Positions 21,660-33,488 are shown, numbered from the stretch's first letter. The stretch: DNA of 64,000 nucleotides from Shinisaurus crocodilurus (GCA_021292165.1 CM037878.1:4278001-4342000), one strand, 5' to 3'. The notes: generated from the sequence alone by a model not told the origin. Program-made: numbers and translations.

Positions 21660-22970
21660 TCCCGCCCTCCCCATCTGCTAACTGGCCCTCCGGGGAGGCA
21701 TTCCAACATTTTAGAATGGGGGGGGGGACACACACGAAACTGCTGGGGAACCACAAAGCGATAGGTAGTTGAGGGGACGGGTGTGGGCATCTGTGGAACC
21801 AGAAAGGGCCGGATTGGGACCCCGTCCCTGCACAGAGAATACTCTGTACTTACCTGGTGGCAATGGAGGTGTTGTTTTTTTTTAAAAAAAATCTTTTCTT
21901 TCTTTCTTTTTTTCTGAAGTTGGGGGAGGGCACTGAAAGAAAAATGGTGGTGGGGTGGGAAGGTTTAACACCACAGCCACCCCGGATTGGGGCCTCATGC
22001 GCTTATACGAAAGTAAAAGTTATGAACGCCTCCATGCAATGCCTTTAAGCAAGGTAGCATGTCGTTGCTCACTGTGAGCGTCTCTCCTGGGAAACGCGGG
22101 TCGCCTGCATTCAACCCTCACAGCCTCCGTGCCGGTCTCTGGGCCATCCAGTACCCCCAACCCAATCCGGTGCTCCCCGGCAACCTGCCATTCACTTCTC
22201 TGGCCTCCCACTAAGATCTCTGTCGTCTCCCGCAACTCTGCTACCACTAGTTTGAAGCGGTGACGACAAAAGTGATACTCTGAGGGCACGGAGGCGGCAG
22301 AAATGCGCCTACCCAGGAGTGTATTATCTGCCTACCCAGGTGTAGCTTGTGCCCTGGAGGGCCTCAAGGGACAGTTCGCTCCGTTCAGCGTCCACCCAAG
22401 AAATATTGGTATCCGCCCCCCCCCCGGCTTTCTTTTTAGCTTGGCTTTGAAGTAATAAGTATTCACTGAAAATGGACGGTTATCAGGCAGTCGGCAAGAG
22501 CAGATCTATAGCAGGGCTGAGCTTGGAATCTGTTTTTGCTTCCATTCATAACAGAATTAAAATAACAAGACTAAGAAGAATGAAAACTTGTTTTCCCAGC
22601 ATCTTCGATGCCACACGCTTTACATACAATTACGGGGGGGAAATGACAGGAAATTGACCCATTTCTGCCGAAGCGTCCTTGTCATGTTTCGCGCTATTTC
22701 ATTTCATGGTCCATTTGGGGATGAGCAATTTCCCTCCAGGGCAAAAGATAAAGCCGCGGCTCGCGCACGCATCGGGCGCCTTGCATAAAAGCGGCACTAA
22801 GAGGCACTCTCTGGTTTTGTGTTGCATTTTCCTCCTCTTTACATTCCTCTCAGTAAAATTATAGGCAATGGCAATAAGCCTATGATTACAACACTGCCTC
22901 CCCGTAGTTGCTTTCTGTCCCCCCCCCCCCATGGCAATAATAGTTTCTGGCCACAAAATATCCGATACAC
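21660..22970. other. No recognised feature
   Basis: Intronic DNA with poly(G) and poly(C) runs. 22440-22870 is AT-rich and repeat-poor. No exon seen. Confidence 0.45.
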
Positions 22971-22976
22971 AAATGC

Positions 22977-23365
22977 TAGCTCACATGGGAGCCCATGAAA
23001 GGGCCTTCACATGTCCGGAAGCCTCCAAGTGATTGTGGCAGCTATGGGTTGTGACAGCTGCCACAGTTACCCATCAGCTGCTCCCTTCTAGCCTTCTCCT
23101 CGCAGCAGCACAGGGCTTCTTAATTGCAACAGCACAGAGGAGCAACAAGGAACTCCCTTTCTGTCGCAACTTCTTTGTTCCTCCTCTCTCCTTGCTGCAA
23201 GAAGACACGTGCTGCCGGAGGGTAAGGGAGTGATGAGGCTAAGAGGGCTGGAAGAAGGTTCTCCATGAGTGACTGTAGCAGCTGTTAAGAGTCAATAGCT
23301 GCTACAGTCACCCAGAGGCTTCTGACCTCATGGAGTCTTGTTGACGGGCTCCTGTGCGAGCCGGC
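22977..23365. mobile_element. Fold-back element with ~65-bp inverted ends
   Basis: gctcacatgggagcccatga ... gaagcctccaagtgattgtg (left) resembles the reverse complement of ctgctacagtcacccagagg ... gggctcctgtgcgagc (right). Each end also has its own small hairpin (for example 23271-23310, gactgtagcagct / agctgctacagtc). Family unknown. Confidence 0.55.
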
Positions 23366-23369
23366 CCGA

Positions 23370-24130
23370 AGATTCACCAACCAGTTATGGTGGGGGGCTG
23401 CAGTGAAGTACATAGTTTCGCTGTGCTAAGCAAGTTGAGATAAATCTCCGGTGGATGCTGCGCGAATGCTTTCCAGTCGTGGGCCCACTAAGGTCAGAAT
23501 GTTGTGCCGTTGCCAAAGAGGCAAACGATGGTGTTTATACCAAAAGACAGAATGTCCAACTATCACTCTGGAAACTCCTGTAGCCTTACTAGAATTCACA
23601 GAGCTTTCATGGTATCCACGGCGGGGGATCATCCCAGAAGCTTTAAGTGGGCTTCCTCCCCTCCTGGCGGCCGCTCCTCACCTCTGGGACTCCCTTCCTT
23701 CAGAGGCTTCTACCTTTGCCCAGTTTGTTCAAGGAGCAACGGCACAAGCATCCACGCACCCATCTTCGAGTGCTTCTACTCATGCATGCCTGGCCTTTGC
23801 GTGTCTGCGCAGGAGCTTCATGTAGGAGAACAGCAGAGGGCCTTCCTCTCCTGAAAGAGCAGCTCTTCCCCTCTCTAACAACGACAGCCAGATTCATTAA
23901 GCTCGTTAAAAGATCATAAAAACCCCGGGAGGTGGACGCACGCACAATCTACGCTTGGCTCTTTTATTATTATTAGCCGGATGATAAAATCGCCAATCGG
24001 TGGTTATAAATTACAATGGCCGAAGCAGAAGCTGCTGGATGCGCGGAAAAGGAGATCTCCCGTGGAGATTCACCAGAAGCGTGGGAGGACTTTGGGAATG
24101 GAAGCTGCTTTGGGACAAGAAGAGCGCTCG
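23370..24130. other. No recognised feature
   Basis: Intronic DNA. I see no supported repeat, exon or RNA gene. Confidence 0.4.
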
Positions 24131-24134
24131 CCCT

Positions 24135-24372
24135 AAGGAGTTGTGAGAGTGTCGGACTGGGACTCGGGAGATCCGGGTTCTAGTCCCCGCTCGGCCATGA
24201 AACTCACTGGGTGAATTTGGGCCAGTCACTGACTCTCAGCCTAACCTACCTCACAGGGTTGTTGTGAGGATAAAATGGAGGAGGAAGAGGACCGTGTAAG
24301 TCGCCTTGGGTTCCTTGCAGGAAAAAAAGGCGGGGTATAAATATAATAAATAAATAAATAAATAAATAAAAT
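24135..24372 (+). mobile_element. tRNA-type SINE, plus strand
   Basis: gatccgggttctagtccccg, tcggccatgaaactcactgg, acctcacagggttgttgtga and ccttgggttccttgcaggaa, ending in (taaa)n. Confidence 0.92.
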
Positions 24373-24774
24373 GATCAGCCGAATCAAATGGCGAAGTTCT
24401 TCCTGGACAGGCTGACTTCAGGCTGCACGCAAAGGTTCTGATGTTTGAACACTTGTCCCATGTGGGGGGAAAAACCCCTCCCTTCACATGGAAAGCCAGC
24501 ATGTCAGGGAGAAGAATGGCCTTAACCTTTCTCCTTGACATTCTAGTATCTAGGGCAAGGAGGGATTTTATCCTGTGTGATTCTTCTGAGCTTGCAGCTC
24601 AGATCATGCACCAAAGGCATGCGCCTTTGAACATCATCAAAGTGGCCGGTCTGGGAATCTGGGTTGAGCTTGGGACATGGTGACCTGAGCGCTGACACCT
24701 CCGTGTCTCGGACACTTGGCAGTTCAGCCCATCCAGACTCTGTCTGGGGTGGGGAAAACCTTTGATAAAGTATG

Positions 24775-25085
24775 TATTGCATACTAATCCCCTTTTAAAG
24801 CCACCTGTGTTGGTGGACGTCATCACATATTGTGGCAGCAAATTCCACAGGTTAAATATGTGCTGGGGGAGGAAGTCCTTCCTTTCTCTGTCCTGAATCT
24901 CCCACCATGAAGCTTCCTCCATCCATTTATATAACCTCCTTTTTTAAAAAAAAAACCCCACACATTTATGCTACTGGCCGTGTCCTAAAGGCGAATTCCA
25001 TAAATTCTTCATGTGCTGTGTGAAGAAGTCCACCCTACTGCCTGCCCTGAATATCCCACCACTCACCTCCTTTGGATGACCCCCA
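24775..25085 (-). mobile_element. CR1/L3-like fragments
   Basis: actaatccccttttaaagcc, gtggcagcaaattccacagg and gctgtgtgaagaagtccacc are shared with 43975-44075. Two partial overlapping copies appear to be present. Confidence 0.65.
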
Positions 25086-25357
25086 CGTTCTAGTACAGGG
25101 GAACTGAGTTGGGGTGGGGGTGGGGAACCGATGCTCCCCCCACCCAGCCCTCCATGGCCTGGATGTTAATAGGGTGTATGGCCAAGACCCCTGACCCCCA
25201 AACATGAAGCGGCGGCTGGCACAGCTGCTTTGACCCTGCCACATCCTACACGCCGTGGGAAAAAGCACAGTGTGCCCGAATAGGGATCCCTGTTATCTCC
25301 GGTCATCGATAAGAGGTAACCGGGGATTCCTGACCCCTTCCAAAATCCACTCTAGAG

Positions 25358-25632
25358 CAGTGTTCTCCAACCTTGGGTCCCCAGATGTTTCTGGCCTACA
25401 ACTCCCAGCATGCCCCAGCCAGCGTAGCTGGCTGGGGCATGCTGGGAGTTGTAGGCCAGAAACATCTGGGGACCCAAGGTTGGAGAACACTGCTTTACTT
25501 CCTTTCTATGGTACTGTTCACATGTTACCTCCAGTGATGCGGCACATGGAACATGGAACAGCGTAGCTGGCTGGGGCATGCTGGGAGTTGTAGGCCAAAA
25601 AACATCTGGGGACCCAAGGTTGGAGAACACTG
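25358..25632. mobile_element. Composite family A MITE: complete element + 68-bp filler + half element
   Basis: A complete palindrome (25358-25492) is followed by 68 bp of unrelated DNA (25493-25560) and a second 3' arm (25561-25632) that starts at the palindrome centre (gcgtagctggctgg). The complete element lacks matching flanks (ctctagag / ctttactt). The outermost ends have ctctagag / ctctagac (7 of 8), so the whole behaves as one insertion. Confidence 0.85.
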
Positions 25633-25794
25633 CTCTAGACGCTTGGGGATGGGGTTTGGGCACAGAGCAGGGGCCTGTGGAGGGAGCCAAGCCACCGCGG
25701 GCTGGATGGGGACCGTCCCTAAGGCCAGATGTGGTGTGTGGGCTGGATGCACCCCAGCACCGTTCTAGGATCATGAGGGAGGGAGGGAGACGTT

Positions 25795-26145
25795 TTTTCT
25801 CTCATCCGTGTTTGCACAACGTGCATAATATTATACACCTCTATGACAGGCTCCAAGCCCCCAAATGTTGTAGCCTTTCCTCATAGGGGAGTTGCGTGAG
25901 CGACTTGATCACCTTAACGTGCAATCCTATGCAAGTTTAGATGGGGGGGGGAAGGCCTAGCTATGCTGGCTGGGGCACGCTGGGAGTTGTAGGCCTTTTT
26001 TCCTCGTCTAAACATGCATAGGATTGCGTGCCCTAAGTTGCCTTTTGGCATGTTCTCTGGGTCTACACTATTCTTTTTGAGATGCAGCTACCAGAACTGT
26101 ACATGCTATTCCAAGTGGGGCTGCACCAGACCTGCGTCTGCCCTG
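25795..26145 (-). mobile_element. CR1-like fragment with inserted family B MITE
   Basis: 25795-25912 (ttgtagcctttcctcatagg) and 26045-26145 (agctaccagaactgtacatg) resemble consecutive parts of older CR1 ORF2, on either side of the MITE at 25914-26036. Confidence 0.55.
25914..26036. mobile_element. Family B MITE
   Basis: ttaacgtgcaatcctatgca / tgcataggattgcgtgccct ends around a core whose left arm is mostly deleted and whose right arm keeps gggagttgtaggcc. Confidence 0.75.
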
Positions 26146-26149
26146 ACCC

Positions 26150-27425
26150 CCCACCCCCTGAAAAAACACCGCCAGTCTTATCAAAACTGCTTCAGTCAGC
26201 AGGGCTCTGTTTTCGCTTTGGATTTTACCCCAAACTTTTTAAGGAGTTGAACCCTATCCCAAAATAGGCTGGGCACCATGGACAGTTCCTTAAAAGTTCG
26301 GAGTAAAATCCGGGGCAGCTACACAGCCCCACTGACATTGGGTGTTTTTTTTTGTTTGTTTGTTTGTTTTTGCTGAACTCTTTCCCTTCCAGACATTTTT
26401 CCCCTCAAAATCATTTCCCCAAGATGCCTTTCACCCTATTGGGAGGGGAGAAATTACTGTTACCTGCATCTTTTTCCTTGTGGGCTGAAAAGCAGTTGGG
26501 AGAGCTTTTGAGTATTTCTCCTTCATTGAGGATTTCTTTATTCTGTTAAAAAAAGGGGGGGGGGGAAGCTAGGAAACGATACATGATGCCACTGTGTGTA
26601 ACATGCCGGACTGGTCTTTAGTGGGTTTGTTATGCATCTTACTGTATCCCCAGCAAGATATTTTGAGGTGGGTTTGCAGGAAAGAGAGCACCAGGAAATC
26701 CTATACTCAGGGGGCCAGTGCCAGATTATAGAAAATTACAGAACATTATGAAGAAAGACAACATAATGAGGTCCTTGGGGACCTTAGAATTTACCCAAGA
26801 AAAAGGAGCGCCTACTCCTGGGTTTGCTGAGCCTTGTGAATTATTTAATAATCTTGCCTTAGCAGGACGAATATATTTACCTGTCCCATCGGAGAGGGAG
26901 CACACTGTTGCCATCTGTTTATACTAATTCTGAAAATATGATGGCTAAAAAGAAAAGAAGGGACGGCGCAGAAGTAAACACAGCCACCGAGGGACAGAAA
27001 ATCCCGATTACAGCTTTCTCATCTTCTTGATTGGTTTTGGAAATCCAAGCTCAGATTGATTTGAGTGCTTTTTTAGCACTTGTACCTTGATTATCGTCAC
27101 TTCTAAAAATGTGAGAATTACAGAGGCATTAATATAACTGAAAATTACCTTCTTCAAAGAACACCCATCTGAGGATTTTATGTAGCAATTATGGCTTCAA
27201 ATTTCCTTTGCTGTGCCACTGGCTCCAGAGCCAGCTTTGCTAGTGTTCACAAACCGCGATCCCATTATCTTTTCTTCCACAGGTGGGAAAGAAGCTGGGG
27301 TGAGATTTTGATGGGAATAATTGCCCACAGGGCTGCATTTCAGTTATATAAAAACTGAGTCCCATGCAGGGATTCAGAACGCAAGATCAATGAATACACA
27401 GGGGAGGAAGGCAGCAGGGCCCTTC
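26150..27425. other. No recognised feature
   Basis: AT-rich intronic DNA. 26700-27300 is repeat-poor. No exon or RNA gene recognised. Confidence 0.45.
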
Positions 27426-27432
27426 CCTTAAT

Positions 27433-27898
27433 CAGGGTTGGGGAATATTTTGAGCCCGAGGGCTGAACTCCCATCTGGGAAATGTATTTCATCTGTGGGC
27501 GTGGCCAAAGACAAAGTGGGCATGTCCACAAGAAGCATGGGTGGGACCAACAAGTTATTATTACCGATTTTAAGCCTTTAAGTGAGCAGGACAAAGATTT
27601 CTGCATGTCTACTCAGAAGTAAGCATGGGCAATGTGTCTACTCACAAGTAAGCAGGCCATCCTGTGCAGGACAGGCCTCAGAAGCAAGCAGGACTGAATC
27701 ACTGAGCAGCTTACTCCTCAGGCCACACCCACTCTCCCTTGCAGGGGAAAGCTCTTATTTCCAATCAGCTGCTGATCGGAGAGAAGAGCTTTCCCCAGCT
27801 AGAAGAGTGGGCGGGGCTTGGGAATGAAGAAGGTGGGCTGGATGGGGAACCCCCACAGGGCACATCCAAGCCCGTGCTCTGGAGGATCACCATCCCTG
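27433..27898. mobile_element. Possible hAT (Charlie-like) element
   Basis: Imperfect inverted ends cagggttggggaatatt / gaggatcaccatccctg. The interior has gtgggcgtggccaaagac and degenerate family D-like blocks (ctactcagaagtaagcatgg). No matching target duplication. Confidence 0.4.
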
Positions 27899-27899
27899 C

Positions 27900-28212
27900 T
27901 TCAACATGCATTGAGCTGAATGCATGAATAGAGCCAGGGCTTCACCTGTTGCATATCATCAGGTTCAACCCTCTGAATTCTATGGATTGATTCAAGCCTT
28001 AATTTGAAGAGGGAGGTGTCACTGGAACGTAGCCCTGAGGGACCATAGCGGAACACACTTTGCTTCCAGAAGGTCCCAGATTCAGTTCCTGACATATCTA
28101 GTTAAAAGATCTTAGGCAGCAGAGCTGGAAGAGATCCTGCCCAAGACCCTGGAAAGTTGCTCAGTGGACCAATGGTCTATCTCAGAATGACGCAGCTTCA
28201 TATGTACGTTCT
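27900..28212 (+). mobile_element. tRNA-type SINE, MIR-like group (diverged)
   Basis: ttccagaaggtcccagattc (B-box region), gatcctgcccaagaccctgg and gaccaatggtctatctcaga follow the order seen at 44590-44808. 28215-28585 after it shows nothing recognised. Confidence 0.6.
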
Positions 28213-28587
28213 CAAACACAGAGCTCACTTCTGGAAGATTATGAAGTCTCAATAAAAGAGAATGAGGCTCTGAGCACATGCAGAGTGTGGTCCACTCATT
28301 TCAGCCAGCCCCTATAAATTGTGGGGGTTCAGTGTCAGTCATACAGTGGGCCTTCTAGTTCATAGCCAGAAACTGGTCAGCAGTGGTTTGGAAGATTCTG
28401 GAGCCTAGTCAGCCTGTGGAATGTCAAGACCCATGTGAGCTCATCACTGTCAAGAGTTCCCAGGAGAAAGCGGGCGGGAGTCAACTTGTCTCCCCCATCC
28501 AGCTGCAACTTTGACCTTGCAGAGATAGGAGCTGGAAGCCTCCTTTAGGAACTTCAGGAGAGGGGAGGCGTGGTTTGCAGAGGTGTC

Positions 28588-29010
28588 ACTTAGGGGTGGG
28601 CGACCCGCCCGGCACTTGACTCGCGGCACACAAGCCGAGCACTCCCACTGTGCGAGCCAAGCTAAGACAAGTGCAAATGCCAGCTGAGGTGCGAGCCAGA
28701 CTTCCGGGACCCCGGCTCTACGTTGTTTACATTAAAAACAGCGTAAAATACATTAAAAATGGCCACGATTCACGCAAATTAGCTGCGATTTGCGCAACTT
28801 ACGCAAATTACAACCATTTTAAATGTATCTTACTCCATTTTCTACGTAAACAACATAGTGCCGGAAACTGGAAGTCACTTCCTCTGGCTTGGCTCATGAG
28901 AACGCGAGTCGAGTTGGGGAAAAGGTAGGGTGAGCAGAGCTCAGGGGGTCGAGCCCGGCGATTTCGCTGGAATTCCACCACCCCAATCGAGCTCCGCACA
29001 CACCCCTAGT
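28588..29010. mobile_element. Fold-back DNA transposon, probably hAT
   Basis: Ends cacttaggggtg / cacccctagtg, with an internal inverted pair tacgttgtttaca / acgtaaacaaca. Flanks gaggtgtc / gaagcctc agree at 5 of 8. Confidence 0.55.
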
Positions 29011-29157
29011 GAAGCCTCACCCCTGAAGGGTAGAAGGGAGACACCCGGGTGCGAGAGGGGCCTCGTGGACGGGCCAGTTCCCTTGTCAATCAGTGGTTTG
29101 GAAGGAGGGTTAAGATGGCCACACCTTCGCTTTTAGGTCAGTGCTTAGCCTCCAGTG

Positions 29158-29265
29158 CCTTATTTATTTATTTATTTATTTATTTGTTTAATACATTTTT
29201 ATACCGCCCAATAGCCGAAGCTCTCTGGGTGGTTTACAACAGTTAAAATCATAAAATACAAAATC
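29158..29265 (-). mobile_element. L2 3' tail
   Basis: (attt)n, then taccgcccaatagccgaagc, the reverse complement of the L2 3' end. Confidence 0.85.
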
Positions 29266-29599
29266 TCTCTCGTCTTCCCCGTCTGCATCCTTCTGTCTGG
29301 ATCTATCACCGACTGAGCTATTGGGAGCACTCTGCGCACGGACTCTACCTAATTTGGACTTTCTTCTCTTTGGACTTTTACTGTCAAGAACCTGCCATGA
29401 AAAGGACTGTCATTCTTTTCATAGACTGTGCATTCGCGCGGCTATGGATGTGTCTTCGTCGAGGAGCCCAGAGCCCGGCTGGCTTGGGCCTATTTCCCGA
29501 CTTCTGGACTTTCCTAGCCCTCGACCCATGTGGCATAGAGATTCCAAGGCTGGGAGATTTGGACGTTGGAACCTCTGCATGTGGGGAAGTACTTTGGAC

Positions 29600-29775
29600 T
29601 CAAGGCCTGTGGCTTATGCTGGCTCAGCTTGTCTGAGTGTGGAAAGCTAAGCAGGGTCAGGCCTGGTGATTACTTGGATGGGAGACCCCTCCTCTAGTTT
29701 CCTGTATTGAGCAGGGGGTTGGACTCGATAGCCTTGTAGGCTCCTTCCAACTCTATGATCTATGAAATCTATGAA
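29600..29775 (+). mobile_element. 5S rRNA-derived SINE with CR1-like 3' tail
   Basis: 29625-29687 resembles vertebrate 5S rRNA. aagctaagcagggtc (29644-29658) is the exact box A and tacttggatgggagacc (29671-29687) the C box, with an intermediate element gcctgg between, i.e. a complete type 1 Pol III promoter. The 3' part, ttgagcagggggttggactc to atctatgaaatctatgaaat, resembles the CR1 3' end with its octamer repeats. A second copy is cut by the window edge at position 1. The 5' limit is uncertain. It is not a functional 5S gene because the 3' third of 5S is replaced. Confidence 0.75.
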
Positions 29776-30189
29776 ATCTATAAGTCTGATCTTGTTCTGT
29801 ACCCTGATTGTCGAGAGGCCTGGACGCACTGTACCCAGAGGGGCCAACCCAAGTGACAGGGTTGGTCTTGACCTCTGTACAGGGGTGCACGCTGGTTCAG
29901 GTCCTCTTCTAGACTCCCTTCCCTTGTCGCAGGAGCAATAGGGCTCCAATCCTTCCCTGGTTGGAGGAGCAGCTAAGAGCTGCTCAGATCCTAAGGCCAA
30001 GGCGTACGGCACCCCGGAGGTTCCAACTCAGTGGCAAGGTTGGTTCAGCTCTCTATGGGGGTGTGTGGGTAAGTCAGGCCTGTTTCTAGGGTCCCTTTGC
30101 TTGTCGCAGGAGCATCTGGAATTGGCTCCAACCCTTCCCTTGTCTGAGCAGCAGCAGGAATTGGCTCCAGTCCCTTCCTTGGTTTGGAA

Positions 30190-30408
30190 TGTCGGGGAAT
30201 TTGGTCCCTAAGAGACATTCCAGTCCCTCACCTTGATGTGGAACCATTTCAAGAGCCTGTAGCAAAATGCCATCAGCTGTATGATTCCTGAAGACGGTAA
30301 CCGCTAAGCTTATGCCGTGGGACTTGCTGTAATAAAAGGATCTCACTGATTTGGAGTCTCTGGTGTCAGAGTGCCAGAATGCGTGACTGCAGGACCGGCC
30401 CCCCGACA
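30190..30408 (+). mobile_element. LTR-like element (candidate)
   Basis: 219 bp starting tgtcgggg and ending ccccgaca, with an internal aataaaa. Flanks tggaa / caaat do not match, so it may be a 3' LTR whose upstream part (29776-30189, containing a repeated tgtcgcaggagca motif) is internal sequence. Confidence 0.4.
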
Positions 30409-30454
30409 CAAATCTTGGATTAGGGGGAAGGGCTTTTTTATAGGGTTCACCTTA

Positions 30455-30615
30455 CAGCAGCCTTCCCCAACCTGGGACCCCCTCCCCCGATGTACTGGTG
30501 GTCTTCAACCCCCATCATCACCACCCAGCAGTAGCCACTGGGTAGACTAGCTGTGGATGATGGGAATTGCAGACCAACATATCTGGAGACTGCCAGGTTG
30601 GTGGAAGGCTGCCGT
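30455..30615. mobile_element. Family C MITE, long form
   Basis: cagccttccccaacctggga / ggttggtggaaggctgc inverted arms, with internal cccccatcatcaccacccag. Confidence 0.65.
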
Positions 30616-30639
30616 GTAGGGATCCGCAAGCCCGGAGAG

Positions 30640-32240
30640 CTTACCATGTCAACGACAAACCATTAATTATTATGATTTGTTCTGTGAGTTACTAAAAATC
30701 CAGGTGCTGTGCAGATCCCAGAGGAGGACAGGCCTTGCCAAAACAGGCCTGCCATTTCGTATCAACGGCACAGCATGGAATCATTAAAAAATGTACGGTA
30801 AAGGCAAGCACACCTTCTGATGAGCCGAACACCCGAAGCAAACATAATGTACAGCCCTAAAGCATGGAGTAAATGAGGAGCTGAAAACGCTTTTGTGTTG
30901 CCATAATTTAACATATCATTAGCAGCCGCGGGGTAGGATTCTCATCTCCACAGGGAGTTTGTTCCTGGTACCACCTCCCTTGCCTAGATTAGCCTGCAGG
31001 CTCTTCTTGCGAAAGGACGCTCGGAAAGAACAGAATGTCCCCCCTGCCCGCTTCTCTTCCCTCCTCCCATGAAGGGCGCGAAATCAAAAGTGTCAGGACA
31101 CTTTATATGGAGTTATGCAGCCGTCTATTTCAGAAGACAGCAGGCTTTAAACATATCTACATAATGGATAGAAAAAAGTGTTTAAACAACAATAAAAGGG
31201 AAGATTTAGTGGGATTAATAAAGGTGTCTCTTAAAACGGCATGTCACCATTAAAATAATTAACGGGGCATAAAGGGAGCATGGTTAGAATGGGGAGAGAG
31301 CTTGGGTTTACCGGGCTTTATGGTTCTGTTTTTAAGTTTCTCATGACCCGTGGATGGGCCAGGGCCAAAACCTCCTGTAAGAGTCAGATGGAAAAAGTAG
31401 TCTATAAAAGAAGGATTTAAAATTTTAAGTGATAAGGTGCGGATCTGAAACGCAAAGGTTAAGAGAATATTAGAAGGGCAATAATTCCATCTGATTAAAC
31501 TTTTATCTGGAGCGGCTGTAAAATGTTCAGAATGAATTAAGGGTTTTTATTAACAGATGTAAGGGCTCCATAAAAGATTTTCTGAAATCTAAGTGGCAGA
31601 GAAGGAAGGTCTGTGAGCATCTTTTAGAAGAAAGAAGTAATAGTATCATAAAGTTATAATCTGATTGCCAGTCTGGAAAAAGAGAAAGAGCAAGAGAGAT
31701 AAAGCAATATGTCACTGGGGATACAGCAAATCAAGATGTTTTGTAATTTAAAGCAGAGAGAAATTCTTTTCAGCAAAGGATACCTGCAATCATAAGAGAA
31801 GCATGCTTATTATTTCCTGCATCTACATCCCCTTTCAGTATTCAATGTGGCTAACAATTCTTTTATTATTTAAACCTTTATTGATTTTTGCAACAGAATA
31901 CGCAAACAATAATGAACCCTTATATGTCCTACATGCTTCACCAGCCTACAAACACTTAATGGGATTGAAAATTAATAAAATACCGTACAAACAAACAACA
32001 AGTCAATTTTTAACAAAAAAAAAAGAGAGAAGGAAAATTGTGGCCCGCCTGCATCAAATATCTTGCCCCAAGAGCTCTGTGGATCCACTTCTGCAAATGT
32101 TAATCACCAACTAGATGTTACATGTGATCGGTCTCCTGCCTTTTTTCCCCGCTGAAAAGCAGGCGTGGGAGGTCGTGACGGTGAGTGGAACAGAGGCTGA
32201 GGTGGGTGGGTGGGCAGGAGGGCTGCTTAACCGTTTCCCT
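30640..32240. other. Repeat-poor AT-rich intronic block
   Basis: Unlike its surroundings, this 1.6-kb block has almost no recognisable transposon and no convincing exon. It could hold conserved non-coding elements. That is inference only. Confidence 0.35.
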
Positions 32241-32256
32241 TCCCACTCAAAATTAC

Positions 32257-32713
32257 TGTCAGGATCCACTCCTCCAGGACAGCGCCACAGCTCCACCTGG
32301 TGGCAATGCTACCTCCGTGCAGGAGCGAGCCCAGGGGTTGTAAGCGCTCGCAGGGTGTAGCCTCCTGCTCCTGGCTGCTTTCAGGCCAGCTAATGCAGCC
32401 CTTGCGCCTTGCGCCTTGCGCCACCCTGCTTGTACTTTGGACTTGTCTCTCTGCCTCTGACCCTTGCCTGGACTCTGCTTGACCTGCCTTCTGCCTCTGG
32501 CCCCTGTTTGGACTCTGTTGCTCTACCCTGTGCTGGACCTTCTGCCTGTTGCCTGGACTTGCCTGGACTTGCCTTCTGCCTCTGGCCCCTGTTTGGACTC
32601 TGTTGCCCGGAACTCGTGCTGACCCTTGGGCCCACTGCCTGTCTCCGCCTCCATCTTCCCTGGCCCCGGCATTTCAGCCCCGAACCCTTGCTGCCCACGC
32701 CCTGGACCTTACA
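32257..32713. mobile_element. Solo LTR
   Basis: 457 bp beginning tgtcaggatcc and ending ggaccttaca, with a 5-bp duplication attac on both sides (32252-32256, 32714-32718). TG...CA ends and a 5-bp duplication fit an LTR retrotransposon or endogenous retrovirus solo LTR. The interior has imperfect ctggactctg / tgcctggact repeats. No coding region adjoins. Confidence 0.8.
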
Positions 32714-33280
32714 ATTACCCACTCCGAGGTGATTTCCCACCCATGGGGGGGGGGAGATGGGAGTCACCGAGTCTTTTCCCCTCTGAACAGATAAGCTGTT
32801 TGGGGAGGGGGATTTTGAGTGGACAAATGGAGGGCGGGACAAAGGTTAGGCACCCACTTGCCCCTGCCTTCCCTCTGCACATGCTGACTGTGTATTTCAA
32901 GTAAAAAGAAATTGGACACTTTTCACAGACCTCCCATATAAAGTCAGGTTTGGATCTTAAAGCCTCCTCTTTGTTAGAAAAAGGACTGGTAGAACTGCTT
33001 GGTTCTGCCCCTGAGAGCTTGGGCAACAGAGAAGAAGGCTTCCATTCTGCTCCAGTAGAACTCTGAGCATGCACAAAGAGACCTCTTGAGACCCGAGGAA
33101 ACACTAGGGTGCCGTGTCACAAGCCCGGGCCTATGGCATCGCAAGGGGGCAGTGAAGACATTGGCCCCTTCCTGGATCAGAGCCCTTGGGTAGCCATTTA
33201 CATATCAAATGGGCCTGCTGGACCCTTGCCTGGGGTGGTCATTTATATATTGCCCCCCAGAATGCATAAAATGTGCATAT

Positions 33281-33488
33281 GCTAGGGATGTGCAAACAGA
33301 GGAAAAGCTGCTCTGCCGGTGACTTTTGGAGAACTTTTGCTCTGCCATCTGCTGATTTGTGGAATCGGAATTTGCACAAATGTGTGCGTGCATATTTCTG
33401 CAAATCTGTGCTCCCGAAAATGCACAAACCCCCATATAACATGCATTCATGCTTTACTCTGTGAGGGGATTCCTCCCACAACCCTAGC
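33281..33488. mobile_element. Possible small DNA transposon
   Basis: Short inverted ends gctaggg / ccctagc around a tgcaaat-rich interior. Similar tgcaaat-rich DNA lies at 49010-49170 and 50330-50560. Confidence 0.35.

Noticed and set aside
29644..29687. Functional 5S rRNA gene
   Set aside because: Only the internal promoter region resembles 5S. The 3' third is replaced by a CR1-like tail and the 5' part is diverged.
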